A stretch of 64,000 nucleotides of DNA from Lysobacter panacisoli (lineage in GTDB: Bacteria > Pseudomonadota > Gammaproteobacteria > Xanthomonadales > Xanthomonadaceae): the NCBI RefSeq assembly GCF_009765165.1, contig NZ_VLNU01000001.1, positions 1,727,001 to 1,791,000 of the forward strand. Direction: 5' to 3'. Within the stretch, counting starts at the first letter, position 1. Each line of letters opens with the position of its first letter. A model generated the notes under the pieces. That model searched no databases, was not told the origin of the DNA, and saw nothing but the letters and a program-made list of their open reading frames with translations. The translations under genes and the position numbers were made by a program. This document shows positions 25,885 to 35,147 of the stretch, piece by piece.

Positions 25885-26619
25885 TCAGATCGCCACGTCG
25901 AACAGTTCGCCGACCGCCGAGGACGCGACCATCGCCAGTGCGCCCCAGAACGCCACGCGTACCGCGCCGCGCAGCACCAGTGCGCCGCCGGCACGTGCCG
26001 CGAGCGCGCCGGACACGAACAGCGCGCAGATCGTGGTCGCGATGGTCGCCGCCTGCACCATCCGTTCCGGCGCGAGCAGCACCGTCGCCAGCGGGATCGC
26101 GCCGCCGCACACGAACGCCGACGCCGACGCCATCGCCGCCTGCACCGGGCGCGCGCGCAGGGTCTCGGTGATGCCCAGTTCGTCGCGCGCGTGCGCGGCC
26201 AGTGCGTCGTGCGCGGTCAGTTGCTCGGCGACCTGGCGGGCGAGTGCGGGTTCCAGCCCGCGGCGCACATAGATATGGGTGAGCTCATCGAGTTCATGGT
26301 GCGGCTGGCTGTCGAGTTCGCGCCGTTCGATGGCGAGATCGGCGTGCTCCGTGTCGGCCTGCGACTGCACTGAGACGTATTCGCCCGCGGCCATCGACAT
26401 CGCACCGGCGACGATGCCGGCGACGCCACTCATCAGCACGGTCGCGTGTTCGGCGCCGCTGGCGGCCACGCCGACCACCAGGCCGGAGACCGAGACGATG
26501 CCGTCGTTGGCACCGAGAACCGCCGCGCGCAACCAGCCGACACGGCCGGAGCGGTGCGATTCGCCGTGGCGGGTGGGTATGTGCGCGACCTGCGCGCGTG
26601 GGCTGCGTTCGGCGGACAT
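25885..26619 (-). CDS. VIT1/CCC1-family metal transporter
   Basis: 244 residues from ATG 26619. The family signature GRVGWLRAAVLGANDGIVSV (about residues 25-44) opens the membrane domain, followed by GIVAGAMSMAAGEYVSVQSQ and the charged cytosolic stretch with HADLAIERRELD. Three further hydrophobic segments lie in the C-terminal third. Members of this family move Fe2+ or Mn2+ (vacuolar iron transporter in yeast and plants; nodulin-21-like in bacteria). Start choice is weakly supported since no clear Shine-Dalgarno sequence precedes it. It is divergent from gshA. Confidence 0.88.
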   Translation of the reverse strand: MSAERSPRAQVAHIPTRHGESHRSGRVGWLRAAVLGANDGIVSVSGLVVGVAASGAEHATVLMSGVAGIVAGAMSMAAGEYVSVQSQADTEHADLAIERRELDSQPHHELDELTHIYVRRGLEPALARQVAEQLTAHDALAAHARDELGITETLRARPVQAAMASASAFVCGGAIPLATVLLAPERMVQAATIATTICALFVSGALAARAGGALVLRGAVRVAFWGALAMVASSAVGELFDVAI

Positions 26620-26862
26620 GGCCGCAGGGTAGCGCGGTGGCCGGGACCGGCGCACGGTCGCGGGCGGTCGCGCCAGTGACGATGCCGGATTACTGCGTTG
26701 CACCGGCTGGCGTATGTTCGTTCACGCCGCCCCGATACACTGCCGACGGCTTGCGATACCCGGGTGCGTCCCCACCATGCAGGCTTGGCCGGTGATCCCG
26801 AGGGGCGACCGGCCTTCCGCGCCTTGGTCCTCATCGCGCGAGCAAGGCCACCGGTCTTGCAG

Positions 26863-28251
26863 ATGGCGTTTCCGCACGAGGTGCATGTGTCCGGTCCGAG
26901 CCAGGTCAAGGATGTTCCCATCGAGGGGCGAGCCGAGCTCGTCGAGTTCCTCAGCTCCGGCGCGCGTCCGCGCGAAGACTGGCGCATCGGCACCGAGCAC
27001 GAAAAGTTCGGCTTCCGCACCGACGACCTGCGTCCGCCGACCTTCGATGGCGAGCGCGGTATCGAAGCGCTGCTCAAGGGGTTGGTGCAGTTCGGCTGGG
27101 AGCCGGTCACCGAGCACGGCCGCGTCATCGCGCTGAGCCGCGACCAGGCCTCCGTGTCGCTGGAGCCGGCCGGCCAGCTGGAACTGTCCGGCGCGCCGCT
27201 GGAAAACCTGCACCAGACCTGTTCGGAAACCAACAGCCACCTGCGCGAAGTGCGCACCGTCGCCGAGCCGATGGGGCTGGGTTTCCTCGGCGTGGGCTTC
27301 CAGCCCAAGTGGCGCCGCGAGGACATGCCGTGGATGCCCAAGGGCCGCTACAAGATCATGCGCGAGTACATGCCCAAGGTCGGCTCGCTCGGCCTGGACA
27401 TGATGACCCGCACGTCCACGGTGCAGGTGAACCTGGACGTCGGCTCCGAAGCCGACATGGTCAAGAAGTTCCGCGTCTCGCTGGCGTTGCAGCCGGTGGC
27501 GACGGCGATGTTCGCCGACTCGCCGTTCACCGAAGGCAAGCCCAACGGCTACCAGAGCTACCGTTCGCACATCTGGACCGACACCGACCCGAACCGTACC
27601 GGCCTGCTCGACTTCGTGTTTGACGACGGCTTCGGCTACGAGCGCTATGTCGACTACCTGCTCGACGTGCCGATGTACTTCGTCTACCGTGACGGCGAGT
27701 ACATCGACGCCTCGGGCCAGTCGTTCCGCGATTTCCTCGACGGCAAGCTGCCGGCGTATCCGGGCCATCGCCCGCTGCTGCGCGACTGGGCCGACCACAG
27801 CACCACGGCCTTCCCGGAAGTGCGCCTGAAGAAATACCTGGAGATGCGCGGCGCCGACTCCGGCCCGTGGAACCGTATCTGCGCGCTGCCAGCGTTCTGG
27901 GTCGGCCTGCTCTACGACGATGCCGCGCTCGACGCCGCGTGGGACCTGGTCAAGGACTTCACCCTCGCCGAACGCCATGCGCTGCGCGACGGCGTGCCGA
28001 AGCACGGGCTGAAGCTGCCGTTCCGCAACGGCACGGTGCTCGACCTCGCGCGCGCGTCGCTGGAGATCTCCTCGCACGGCCTGTCGCGCCGCGCGCGGCT
28101 CAACCGCAACGGCGCCGACGAGTCGGTGTACCTGGCGACGATGATGGAATTCGCCGAGGCCGGCACCACGCCGGCCGAACGCAAGCTCGAGCTCTACCAC
28201 GGCCCGTGGCAGGGCGACATCGATCGCGTGTTCCGCGAGTTCGCGTACTGA
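26863..28251 (+). CDS. gshA: Glutamate-cysteine ligase (plant/alphaproteobacterial type)
   Basis: 462 residues from ATG 26863; other in-frame starts exist upstream and at GTG 26887. Family motifs: [13 protein letters not shown] near residue 45, [14 protein letters not shown] (ATP/glutamate site), [32 protein letters not shown] and [16 protein letters not shown]. This is the two-cysteine-containing, plant-like class used by Xanthomonadaceae. It makes gamma-glutamylcysteine, the first step of glutathione synthesis, in the cytosol. Glutathione is used by the adhC-fghA pair and the glutaredoxin fusion encoded further on. A TACACT -10-like box sits at 26736 with a ~115-base leader before the start. 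Confidence 0.93.
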   Translation: MAFPHEVHVSGPSQVKDVPIEGRAELVEFLSSGARPREDWRIGTEHEKFGFRTDDLRPPTFDGERGIEALLKGLVQFGWEPVTEHGRVIALSRDQASVSLEPAGQLELSGAPLENLHQTCSETNSHLREVRTVAEPMGLGFLGVGFQPKWRREDMPWMPKGRYKIMREYMPKVGSLGLDMMTRTSTVQVNLDVGSEADMVKKFRVSLALQPVATAMFADSPFTEGKPNGYQSYRSHIWTDTDPNRTGLLDFVFDDGFGYERYVDYLLDVPMYFVYRDGEYIDASGQSFRDFLDGKLPAYPGHRPLLRDWADHSTTAFPEVRLKKYLEMRGADSGPWNRICALPAFWVGLLYDDAALDAAWDLVKDFTLAERHALRDGVPKHGLKLPFRNGTVLDLARASLEISSHGLSRRARLNRNGADESVYLATMMEFAEAGTTPAERKLELYHGPWQGDIDRVFREFAY

Positions 28252-28263
28252 TCGCGGCGCGCC

Positions 28264-29004
28264 TCAGCGCGCGCCGACCTTCTCCAGCCGACGCAGCCAC
28301 TCGCGGTTCATGCGCCGCGAATGCGCGGGCAGGCGCTTGGCGCGGCGCAGCGATTCGTCGCGCAGGCGCACCGCCGCCTCGCGCTCGCCCCAGCCGTCCA
28401 GCACTTCGGCGTAATGCGCGTGTGCCTCGAAACCGCTGAAGTAGCCGACCAGCGCGTCGAACTCGTGGCGCGCCTTGTCGCGGTCGCCTTCGCCGGCGAC
28501 CGCGCGCGCGTAGATCAGGTGGCCGGTCGGTGAGCGGAAATCCGGACGGCGCCGGATCAGCTCATCGAGCACGCGCCGCGCCTCGCCGGGCTGGCCGGCT
28601 TCGAGCTGCGCGCGCGCCAGGCGTACTGCCAGTTCCGGGTCATCGGCGTGGATGCCGCGCAGTGCGGCCTGGTAAAGCGGGATCGCATCGACCGGGCGCT
28701 CCGCCTCGACCAGCGCATCGGCCAGTCGCATGCGGTTCTCGGTGGTGGCCGCGGTCTCGAACGCGTCCTGCGCCGCGCGCAGTTCGCGCGAGGGATCGAT
28801 CGTGCGCTGCACGCCGCGCACCACCTGTTGGCCGACATGGCTGTAACGCCAGTCGGGCAGCCAGATCGCCAGGCCGTAGACGATGCTGCCGAGCAGCGGA
28901 AACGCGAACAGCACGAACAGCCAGTAACGGTCCTGTCCACTGCGCACCGCGTGCACGGCGAAGAACAGCGCGATGACGACGTGCAACCCCAATCCGATGG
29001 GCAT
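28264..29004 (-). CDS. Membrane-anchored TPR-repeat protein
   Basis: 246 residues. Two hydrophobic helices (about residues 3-20 and 27-48) anchor the protein, and the remainder is built of TPR-like helical hairpins (AALVEAERPVDAIPLYQAAL-like, ARAQLEAGQPGEARRVLDEL). Proteins with this plan in gammaproteobacteria act as scaffolds, but no specific function can be read. It ends 12 bases from the convergent gshA stop. A GGGAGA stretch lies 10 bases before the ATG. Confidence 0.8.
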   Translation of the reverse strand: MPIGLGLHVVIALFFAVHAVRSGQDRYWLFVLFAFPLLGSIVYGLAIWLPDWRYSHVGQQVVRGVQRTIDPSRELRAAQDAFETAATTENRMRLADALVEAERPVDAIPLYQAALRGIHADDPELAVRLARAQLEAGQPGEARRVLDELIRRRPDFRSPTGHLIYARAVAGEGDRDKARHEFDALVGYFSGFEAHAHYAEVLDGWGEREAAVRLRDESLRRAKRLPAHSRRMNREWLRRLEKVGAR

Positions 29005-29164
29005 CCTTCTGGTCTCCCCAGTCCAGTGGCGCGAGTTTCCGACAGTCCGCGGCGATCCGCCAGCGGTCGGTGGCCCACCGCCTCACGACGAGGTCGGATG
29101 ACGCGCACGGCAATGGGCGCGCGACCCGGGTAGGATCGGCGCATCCTGTGCCGGGAGTCCGCCC

Positions 29165-30499
29165 ATGCGCCGTAGCGTCCGTGGTCTGTGTCTGGCAGTC
29201 GCGCTGTTCGTATCCACGGATGCACTCGCGCTCACCGCACTGGTCGGCGGCACGCTCGTGGACGGCACGCTGCGCGAGCCGATCCGCGACAGCGTGATCC
29301 TGATCGAGGGTGAACGCATCACTGCGGTCGGCAGCGTGGACACGCTGCCCGTACCGCAGGGCGCGACCGTTATTTCCACAGAAGGGATGACCGTGCTGCC
29401 CGGCCTGTGGGACATGCACGTGCACCTGATGATCAACGGCCACGCCGACTATGATCACTGGGACAGGACGTATCCCGCGCGCTTCCGCGACACGATCATG
29501 CCGGCCTCCGCGCTGCAGTTGCTGCACGCGGGCGTGACCGGTGCGCGCGATCTGGGCGGACCGCTCGAGGACAGCATCGCCGTGCGCGATGCGATCAATG
29601 CCGGGAAGATCCCCGGACCGACGCTGTTCGTCTCCGGCCCCTTCATCCAGAAGAAGCCGTATCCCGGCACCGAACTCTTCCGCTGGGGCGTGGATTCGCC
29701 ATCCGACGCACGCGCCAAGGTGCGTCGCCTCGCGGCCGCCGGCGTGGACGTGGTCAAGCTGATCGACCAGGACCAGATGAGCGAAGCCGAAGTGCAGGCC
29801 GTCGTCGACGAGGCGCACAAGCACGGATTGCCCGTGGTCGGGCATTCGCACCGGCCGGAGGAAATCCGTCGCGGGCTCAAGGCCGGCGTGGACTGCTTCG
29901 AGCACACCGGCCTGGCCGCATCGCCGGAGTATCCCGAGGACATCATCGCCATGCTGCGCGAGCGCACGGCGAACATGGCCGCCGGTCCACTGTTCTGGAC
30001 GCCGACGATCGAAGGCCTCTACAACTTCCCCCACACGGTGAAGAGCCACGAGTTCATCGACGGCGACGCGTGGCACGAAGGCCTGCCGCCGGAGATCGTC
30101 GCCGACATCAAGGGATCGCTCGCGCATCCGGAGCGCATCGGCTATTTCCAGCAGACGCCGCAGCGCTGGCCGACGCTCAAGCGCAAGTTCCAGCAGCTGC
30201 GCGAGGCCGGCGTGCTGATGCTGGTGGGCACCGACTCGGGCATCCCGATGAAGTTCCACAGCGGCAGCACCTGGAACGAACTGGACGTGTGGGTGAACCA
30301 GCTCGGCGTGCCCGCGGTCGAAGCGATCCGCTCGGCGACGTACTGGCCCGCGGTGGCGATGAAGGCCGACAAGGACTACGGCAGCGTGGTCGAAGGCAAG
30401 TACGCGGACATCATCGCGGTGAAGGGCGACGTGCTGAAGCAGGTAGCGCTGCTGCAACGCGTCGACATGGTGATCAAGCACGGGCGGCGGGTGAAGTAG
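29165..30499 (+). CDS. Secreted amidohydrolase
   Basis: 444 residues. Signal peptide to about DALA (residue 22). Amidohydrolase superfamily features: PGLWDMHVHLM with the first metal-binding His-x-His (about residues 81-83), VVKLIDQDQM near the bridging-Lys position, GHSHRPEEI and CFEHTG supplying two more His ligands, and LVGTDSGIP with the catalytic Asp. Substrates of exported members include peptides (imidazolonepropionase/prolidase-like group) and cyclic amides; nothing local points to one. It is transcribed toward the small orphan genes, with only one base between its stop and the next start. Confidence 0.88.
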   Translation: MRRSVRGLCLAVALFVSTDALALTALVGGTLVDGTLREPIRDSVILIEGERITAVGSVDTLPVPQGATVISTEGMTVLPGLWDMHVHLMINGHADYDHWDRTYPARFRDTIMPASALQLLHAGVTGARDLGGPLEDSIAVRDAINAGKIPGPTLFVSGPFIQKKPYPGTELFRWGVDSPSDARAKVRRLAAAGVDVVKLIDQDQMSEAEVQAVVDEAHKHGLPVVGHSHRPEEIRRGLKAGVDCFEHTGLAASPEYPEDIIAMLRERTANMAAGPLFWTPTIEGLYNFPHTVKSHEFIDGDAWHEGLPPEIVADIKGSLAHPERIGYFQQTPQRWPTLKRKFQQLREAGVLMLVGTDSGIPMKFHSGSTWNELDVWVNQLGVPAVEAIRSATYWPAVAMKADKDYGSVVEGKYADIIAVKGDVLKQVALLQRVDMVIKHGRRVK

Positions 30500-30500
30500 G

Positions 30501-30929
30501 GTGCCGGTGCGCGAACTCGTGCAGGTGCGTTACCGGCTTCTCGAGGGAGAAGAGTCGGCGACCTCCGCCGCGATCCTGGGCGAGTCGCACGATTTCGGTG
30601 GCGAGCTCGTCCTCGGCTTCCGGGATGGGCATGAGGTCTTCGTGTCCTGGGTCGGCGATCCGGTGCAGTACGCGATCGGCGCCCGCGAGGACTCCCATTT
30701 CCGCGCCGACGCCGCGTTGTCCGAGCACGACGTCTCCGATAGCCGCATGTGGCGCGAACTGCTCGGATGCGACGTGTCGTTCCGCTTCACCGCCGCGGAC
30801 AACCAGATCCTCGAGATCTCGTCCATCGAGGATCGCGTGCTGGTCTGCGCGTTCGAGTGCGGGCACTGGTGGGCCGACGCCCTCACGATCTGCAGGCAGG
30901 AACCGGCGCCTTACGACGTGCGGACCTGA
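30501..30929 (+). CDS. Hypothetical protein (orphan cluster, gene 1)
   Basis: 142 residues from a GTG start one base after the amidohydrolase stop. No family recognised. It is acidic and soluble, with mixed beta-type patterns (GGELVLGFRDGHEVFVSWVG, VLVCAFECGHWWADALTICR), the look of a small single-domain immunity or regulatory protein. No signal peptide or membrane segment. It begins a run of six small genes on the same strand. Confidence 0.6.
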   Translation: MPVRELVQVRYRLLEGEESATSAAILGESHDFGGELVLGFRDGHEVFVSWVGDPVQYAIGAREDSHFRADAALSEHDVSDSRMWRELLGCDVSFRFTAADNQILEISSIEDRVLVCAFECGHWWADALTICRQEPAPYDVRT

Positions 30930-30976
30930 GCCGGCACGATGCGATAGGCTGGCCTTGTTGCCACGGGGAGGTGGCC

Positions 30977-31372
30977 ATGAAGAAGCTGTGCTTCGTACTC
31001 TGGGTCCTCGCAAGCGTCGCCGGATGCGCGACCGATGCGACATGGCGCGCGACGCGCGACGAATTGCCTGGCGCCTACTACAGCGGCGACGGACTCGGCC
31101 GTAACGTCTACGTCGTGCTGCGCGCGGATGGGTCCTACACCAGCGAATGGGACGGTTGCCTCGGTGTCTACGGCACCGGGTCGGGGACGTGGCATCTGAA
31201 CGGTGACCAGGTCGTGTTCGAGTCCCGCGCGGCCGACGGCCATCTGGCCCAATACCTCACCCATGCCACGACGATCCGCCACGACGGCGTGATCGGATTT
31301 GCCCGGCACGAGGACGTGAAGCGCGAACGCGTCGACGAGGGGCTGGTGTTCCTGCGGCAGACGAAGGAGTGA
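30977..31372 (+). CDS. Small lipoprotein (orphan cluster, gene 2)
   Basis: 131 residues from ATG 30977 with GGGGAGGTGG upstream. Lipoprotein signal MKKLCFVLWVLASVAGC puts the lipidated Cys at 17. The mature part has a lipocalin-like run of short beta strands (GAYYSGDGLGRNVYVVLRAD, GTWHLNGDQVVFESR), as in META/YxeF-like small outer-membrane lipoproteins, but no firm family match. A TAGGCT -10-like box is found at 30945-30950. Confidence 0.75.
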   Translation: MKKLCFVLWVLASVAGCATDATWRATRDELPGAYYSGDGLGRNVYVVLRADGSYTSEWDGCLGVYGTGSGTWHLNGDQVVFESRAADGHLAQYLTHATTIRHDGVIGFARHEDVKRERVDEGLVFLRQTKE

Positions 31373-31379
31373 GGCCGCC

Positions 31380-31895
31380 ATGATGGCCTCCGACAGCGGT
31401 GTGCGACGGACGTCGGCCGGCAGCCGGCTGATCCCGTGGCTCGTGTTGCCGATCGCACTGCTGTTGCTCCCTATCGCCCTGGTGCGCGGCGCGCTGCGCG
31501 GCCTGCATGCTGCGACGCTCTACGCACGCGTGTGGTCGCGACACGCGAAGTGGATCGTGTTCGTCACTTCCGACAGTCCGAAGTGGAAGGAACACGTGGA
31601 GACGCGGATCCTTCCGCTGCTTCCCGTGGGTGCTGTCGTGGTCAATCGTTCTAAGCCCTGGTCGAAGGCATCGCTGGAGGGTCGCGTCTTCCGGCATTTC
31701 GGCGGGCAGCACGACTATTGCCCGATCGGGCTCGTGTTCGAACGCGGGAAGCGGGTCCGGACATTCCGCTTCTTCCGTGCTTTCCAGCAGGCGCAACAGG
31801 GCGATGCATCGGCCCTGGAGGACACGCAGGCGGCGTTCGAGGCCGCCGTCGGGCGTGCGGCGCACGAGTCACCTACGATGCGCCGACAGCGCTGA
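31380..31895 (+). CDS. Hypothetical single-pass membrane protein (orphan cluster, gene 3)
   Basis: 171 residues. Starts 8 bases after the preceding gene. One hydrophobic segment (LIPWLVLPIALLLLPIALV, about residues 19-37) precedes a soluble domain with WIVFVTSDSPKWKEHVETRI and VVVNRSKPWSKASLEGRVFR. No family recognised. The end is basic (MRRQR) and the coding sequence resembles its neighbours in base use. Confidence 0.65.
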   Translation: MMASDSGVRRTSAGSRLIPWLVLPIALLLLPIALVRGALRGLHAATLYARVWSRHAKWIVFVTSDSPKWKEHVETRILPLLPVGAVVVNRSKPWSKASLEGRVFRHFGGQHDYCPIGLVFERGKRVRTFRFFRAFQQAQQGDASALEDTQAAFEAAVGRAAHESPTMRRQR

Positions 31896-31930
31896 CGACC
31901 ACCGCGGCATTCACAAGGAAGGTAAACGCC

Positions 31931-32470
31931 ATGTCCAGCCAGATCCTGTTCACCGGCGCGATCCACATCGAGTACGGGCAGTTCTACGTCGATCCCGGCG
32001 TGGATGCGTTTGCCGCCGGCGGCGCGGAATTCCTCGATCCGCTGCGCTCCGCTTTCCGCGGTCAGTCGAACGGCATCTGTGGCGCATCGAGGAAAGGCAG
32101 CCTGTTCCTGATCACTGGCCTGTCACAAGGCACGGTGTGCGTCACCATCGAACTAGCGCAGGCGGAGCCGCCGCGCGACGAGGCATGGGAGGAGATCGTC
32201 GAGTGCGCGTTCGCCCACGAGGCACCGCGCCTATTCCTTTCGGAATGGGAGCTGGAACGCCGCCAGCCGCTCGCACTGCCGCGCGGCATCTATCGCGTGC
32301 GCTACGGCGCGAAGTCGATGCTCGACGACTCGCAGGCCGGCGAGGACGGCCCGGTGCAGGAATACCTGCTGCAGTTCTGGCCGGCGCCGCCCTCACGCGA
32401 CGAAGTGGTCAAGGTGTCCGGGGACTGCGCGCGCTACTGGCATGGCGAAGTGGCCGGCTACGGCGCATGA
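31931..32470 (+). CDS. Hypothetical protein, faint ComJ-like (orphan cluster, gene 4)
   Basis: 179 residues, AAGGAAGG before the start. No signal peptide. A weak resemblance to ComJ/nuclease-inhibitor proteins is visible: IHIEYGQFYVDPG near the start, a central strand pair with LFLITGLSQGTVCVTIELA, and PLALPRGIYRVRYGAKSM near the end, in the same order as in ComJ. ComJ inhibits the NucA nuclease in Bacillus. The match is by eye and too weak for a name. Its stop overlaps the next gene by four bases, so the two products are probably made together. Confidence 0.6.
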   Translation: MSSQILFTGAIHIEYGQFYVDPGVDAFAAGGAEFLDPLRSAFRGQSNGICGASRKGSLFLITGLSQGTVCVTIELAQAEPPRDEAWEEIVECAFAHEAPRLFLSEWELERRQPLALPRGIYRVRYGAKSMLDDSQAGEDGPVQEYLLQFWPAPPSRDEVVKVSGDCARYWHGEVAGYGA

Positions 32471-32826
32471 CGCAGCGGACGCGGCCATACAGGGCGATAT
32501 CGAGCGAGGAGATCGCCGTCATCGAGCGCGCGCTAAGCGTGGCACCGACGGCGGATTTCCATCCGGAGCTGTTGGCCACGCTTGCACAGCTGCGCGTCGT
32601 CGACGTGTGCGGCTGCGGTTGTGCGTCCGTCGAGTTCACCCGACTCCCGCAGGGTGAGCTTCCCCATATCGTCGCGGACGCGTGTGCAGAGACCGCCGAT
32701 GGCGATAGCCTGGGTGTGATCGTCTGGGCTTTCGACGGGTCTGTGAGCGGGCTGGAGATCTACAGCTTCAGTGATCGTCCGGCTCCGTTGCCGGTGCTGT
32801 CGTCGATCGTGTCGTATGGTCCGTGA
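32467..32826 (+). CDS. Hypothetical protein (orphan cluster, gene 5)
   Basis: 119 residues, ATGA-coupled to the preceding ComJ-like gene. Soluble; the middle carries VVDVCGCGCASVEF with three closely spaced cysteines, and the second half SLGVIVWAFDGSVSGLEIYS is beta-rich. No known family comes to mind. The tight coupling suggests a functional pair with gene 4. Confidence 0.65.
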   Translation: MTQRTRPYRAISSEEIAVIERALSVAPTADFHPELLATLAQLRVVDVCGCGCASVEFTRLPQGELPHIVADACAETADGDSLGVIVWAFDGSVSGLEIYSFSDRPAPLPVLSSIVSYGP

Positions 32827-32848
32827 GCAGGCGTCGGGAGGCCCCGGG

Positions 32849-33301
32849 ATGCGCGCGATTCTGCTCTGCTCCGTCATCGTGGCCTTGATGGCAGGCTGCC
32901 ACCCCAGGACGCCGGGTGATGCGGACGCTCCAGTCGTCGAGGCGCCTGACGCTGCGACCGCCGTCCACTCCGCCGTGTTTCAGGCGGCTCTCGACGAGCC
33001 AGGGTTGCAGACGTACTTGCAACTGGAAAATCTGGGGCGGGAGCGGATCCCCGTGATCATCAGCGGGGATGCCGAGCTGCTTTCCCGTCTCGTCGCTCAC
33101 AAGGCAGGCGAGCGAGTCGTCTACCGTCCGCCATCTGCCGTGGCGGGAACGCCGCACCTCGCCTTCGAGAAGTTCGTGGTGCGGGATTCTTCCGCCGATG
33201 TCAGCTTCAGGTACGCCGTGGAAGGGCTTCGCGCCGAGTATCGGCTGGTCAGGGATTCCAGCGGTTGGCGTGTAAAGGACGCCGACCACTTCCTGGAATG
33301 A
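32849..33301 (+). CDS. Small lipoprotein (orphan cluster, gene 6)
   Basis: 150 residues from ATG 32849. Lipoprotein signal MRAILLCSVIVALMAGC (Cys17), so probably anchored in the outer membrane. The mature part ends in RYAVEGLRAEYRLVRDSSGW, a cystatin/NTF2-like beta pattern, but I cannot name a family. It closes the small-gene run and is convergent with the TPR lipoprotein gene across a hairpin. Confidence 0.72.
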   Translation: MRAILLCSVIVALMAGCHPRTPGDADAPVVEAPDAATAVHSAVFQAALDEPGLQTYLQLENLGRERIPVIISGDAELLSRLVAHKAGERVVYRPPSAVAGTPHLAFEKFVVRDSSADVSFRYAVEGLRAEYRLVRDSSGWRVKDADHFLE

Positions 33302-33325
33302 GTGGTCAGTCATCTTGATGAAGCC

Positions 33326-33347
33326 GCGGCGCGATGCCTCGCGCCGC
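33326..33347. terminator. Hairpin between convergent genes
   Basis: GCGGCGCGA / TCGCGCCGC, 9-bp perfect stem with loop TGCC, in the 60-base gap between two convergent genes. No T-run. Confidence 0.55.
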
Positions 33348-33361
33348 ACCATCGCGAACGC

Positions 33362-35017
33362 TCAGAACCGCGACGCCGTCAGCTTCACGTCCGACCACTG
33401 CCACGCACTGGCGTAGCGGCGTTCGCTGTCGGCGGCCGCGTCCTTCTGCTTGAGCTTCTTCTGCGCCTGCGCCAGGCCATAGAGCGACCAGCCGTTGTCG
33501 GGGTACTTCTTGAGGTCGGCTTCGTACACCGCGACGGCTTCCTTCGCGCGACCGGCGTCGAGCAGCGCCGCGCCGAGGTACGGACGCACCGGAACCGGCC
33601 AGTCCGGCGGCTCGTTGTAGCTGAGCTTGTCCTCGGCCTCGACTGCCTTGCGCAGTGCGGCGATCGCGCCCTTGCGGTCGCCGCGCGCGCGCAGGAGCTC
33701 GCCACGCAGCATGTGCTCGGCGACGGCGAGGATGTGGTCGGCACGGTTGATGTCGAACATCACCACCTTCGCCATCGCCGGGTCCTTCGCGATGGCCTGA
33801 AGCTTGAGGTACTCCCGCTGCCCCTCGCCGGCCTTGCGGCTGTTCGCGAACGCCATGCCGCGCGCGAAATGCCAGATCGCCGTCGGGTACGCGACGTCGC
33901 TGGGTGGCTTGTCCTGCGCGAGGATCGCGTTCCATTCGCCGAAGCGCACCTGCGCGAACAGCGGCGCGACCACGAACTGCTGCATGAACGCCATCGCTTC
34001 CATCTGCGCCGGGTCGACACGCTTCGCAGTCTGATCGGCCGCTTCCAGCGCGAGCGTGCGCGAGCCGTGCAGCGCGGCGGTCATCGCGGCGAAGTGCCAG
34101 TTGTGCGGCACGTAACCGAGCGGATACGCGCCGTTGCTGCCGCGGCAGACCGCGAGGAACGCCTTGTCGGCGGTGCTCGCGGCGAGGTTGCTCAAGGTCG
34201 CGTCGTGGTAACGGCCGACGCGGATGTAGACGTGGGCCGGCATGTGCACGAGATGGCCCGAGCCGGGCGCGAGCGCGGCGAGCGTGTCGGCGTAGGGCTC
34301 GGCGCGACGCGGGTCGTCGGAGGCTTCGACCGCGTGGATGAAGTAGTGCGCAGCGCCGATGTGGCGCGGATTGCGCTTGAGCACGGACTCCAGCGTGGAG
34401 ACGATGGTGTCGGTGTATTCGGTCGGCTTGCCCTGTGCGTTCCAGTACGCCCACGGGGTCAGGTCCATCAGCGATTCGGCATACAACGCCGCGATATCGT
34501 CGTCGTCGGGGAACTGCGCGTGCGCTTCGCCCATCGCCGCTGCGTAGGCTTCGTCCAAGGGAACGCGACTCTCAGGCGCAGGTGTGGTGTAGCGCTTGAC
34601 CAGCGCGGCGATCAGCGCGCGATCGGCGGGCTTCGCGTTCCTCGCCAGCGACTGCGCGCGCGCGGCGAGCATGGTCGCGTCGGCGGCGAGGTCGGGCGAC
34701 ATCGGCAGGTTGATGTTGGGTCCGATCACCAGCGCCTGGCCCCAGGCGCACATAGCGCACTTGGGATCGAGTCGCTCGGCTTCGGCGAAGGCGCGCGCGG
34801 CCGCCTCGTGGTTGAAGCCGTACGCCATGCGCAGGCCCTGATCGAAATAGCGCTGCGCTTCCGGAACGCGCGTGCCGATGTCCCGGTGCAGCTCGCCGAA
34901 GGTATCGAACAGCGGCGGCGCGGTGGTCTGCGCGGCTTCCTCGCGCGCGCCCGGCCGGCAGGACGCGAGTACGGCGACGACGATGAATGCGGAAACGATC
35001 GGGCGCAGGGCAGGCAC
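33362..35017 (-). CDS. TPR-repeat lipoprotein
   Basis: 551 residues from a GTG start at 35017. Lipobox LASC near residue 19 indicates a lipoprotein. The mature protein is built of TPR-like helical pairs, with C-terminal repeats easy to see (GRAKEAVAVYEADLKKYPDN, GWSLYGLAQAQKKLKQKDAA). Two paired-Cys and His motifs (CAMCAWG; HIGAAHYFIHAVE, GHLVHMPAHVYIRVGRYHDA) recur in a conserved group of such proteins in Proteobacteria, whose role is not established. Divergent from ppc. Confidence 0.8.
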   Translation of the reverse strand: MPALRPIVSAFIVVAVLASCRPGAREEAAQTTAPPLFDTFGELHRDIGTRVPEAQRYFDQGLRMAYGFNHEAAARAFAEAERLDPKCAMCAWGQALVIGPNINLPMSPDLAADATMLAARAQSLARNAKPADRALIAALVKRYTTPAPESRVPLDEAYAAAMGEAHAQFPDDDDIAALYAESLMDLTPWAYWNAQGKPTEYTDTIVSTLESVLKRNPRHIGAAHYFIHAVEASDDPRRAEPYADTLAALAPGSGHLVHMPAHVYIRVGRYHDATLSNLAASTADKAFLAVCRGSNGAYPLGYVPHNWHFAAMTAALHGSRTLALEAADQTAKRVDPAQMEAMAFMQQFVVAPLFAQVRFGEWNAILAQDKPPSDVAYPTAIWHFARGMAFANSRKAGEGQREYLKLQAIAKDPAMAKVVMFDINRADHILAVAEHMLRGELLRARGDRKGAIAALRKAVEAEDKLSYNEPPDWPVPVRPYLGAALLDAGRAKEAVAVYEADLKKYPDNGWSLYGLAQAQKKLKQKDAAADSERRYASAWQWSDVKLTASRF

Positions 35018-35147
35018 GGGGCGGGCACTCCATGTCGGACATCAGACAACCTAACGCCGCGACCCGACCACGGAGGTCACCGCCCGTCGGTCCGTTGCGT
35101 CTGCAACTGTTCCGACGCGGAATGTTGCAGTGCGGTAGGCTCGGCGG

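Noticed and set aside
26714..27136. Alternative + frame ORF across the gshA start
   Set aside because: Overlaps the well-supported gshA frame, with no motif or ribosome-binding site.
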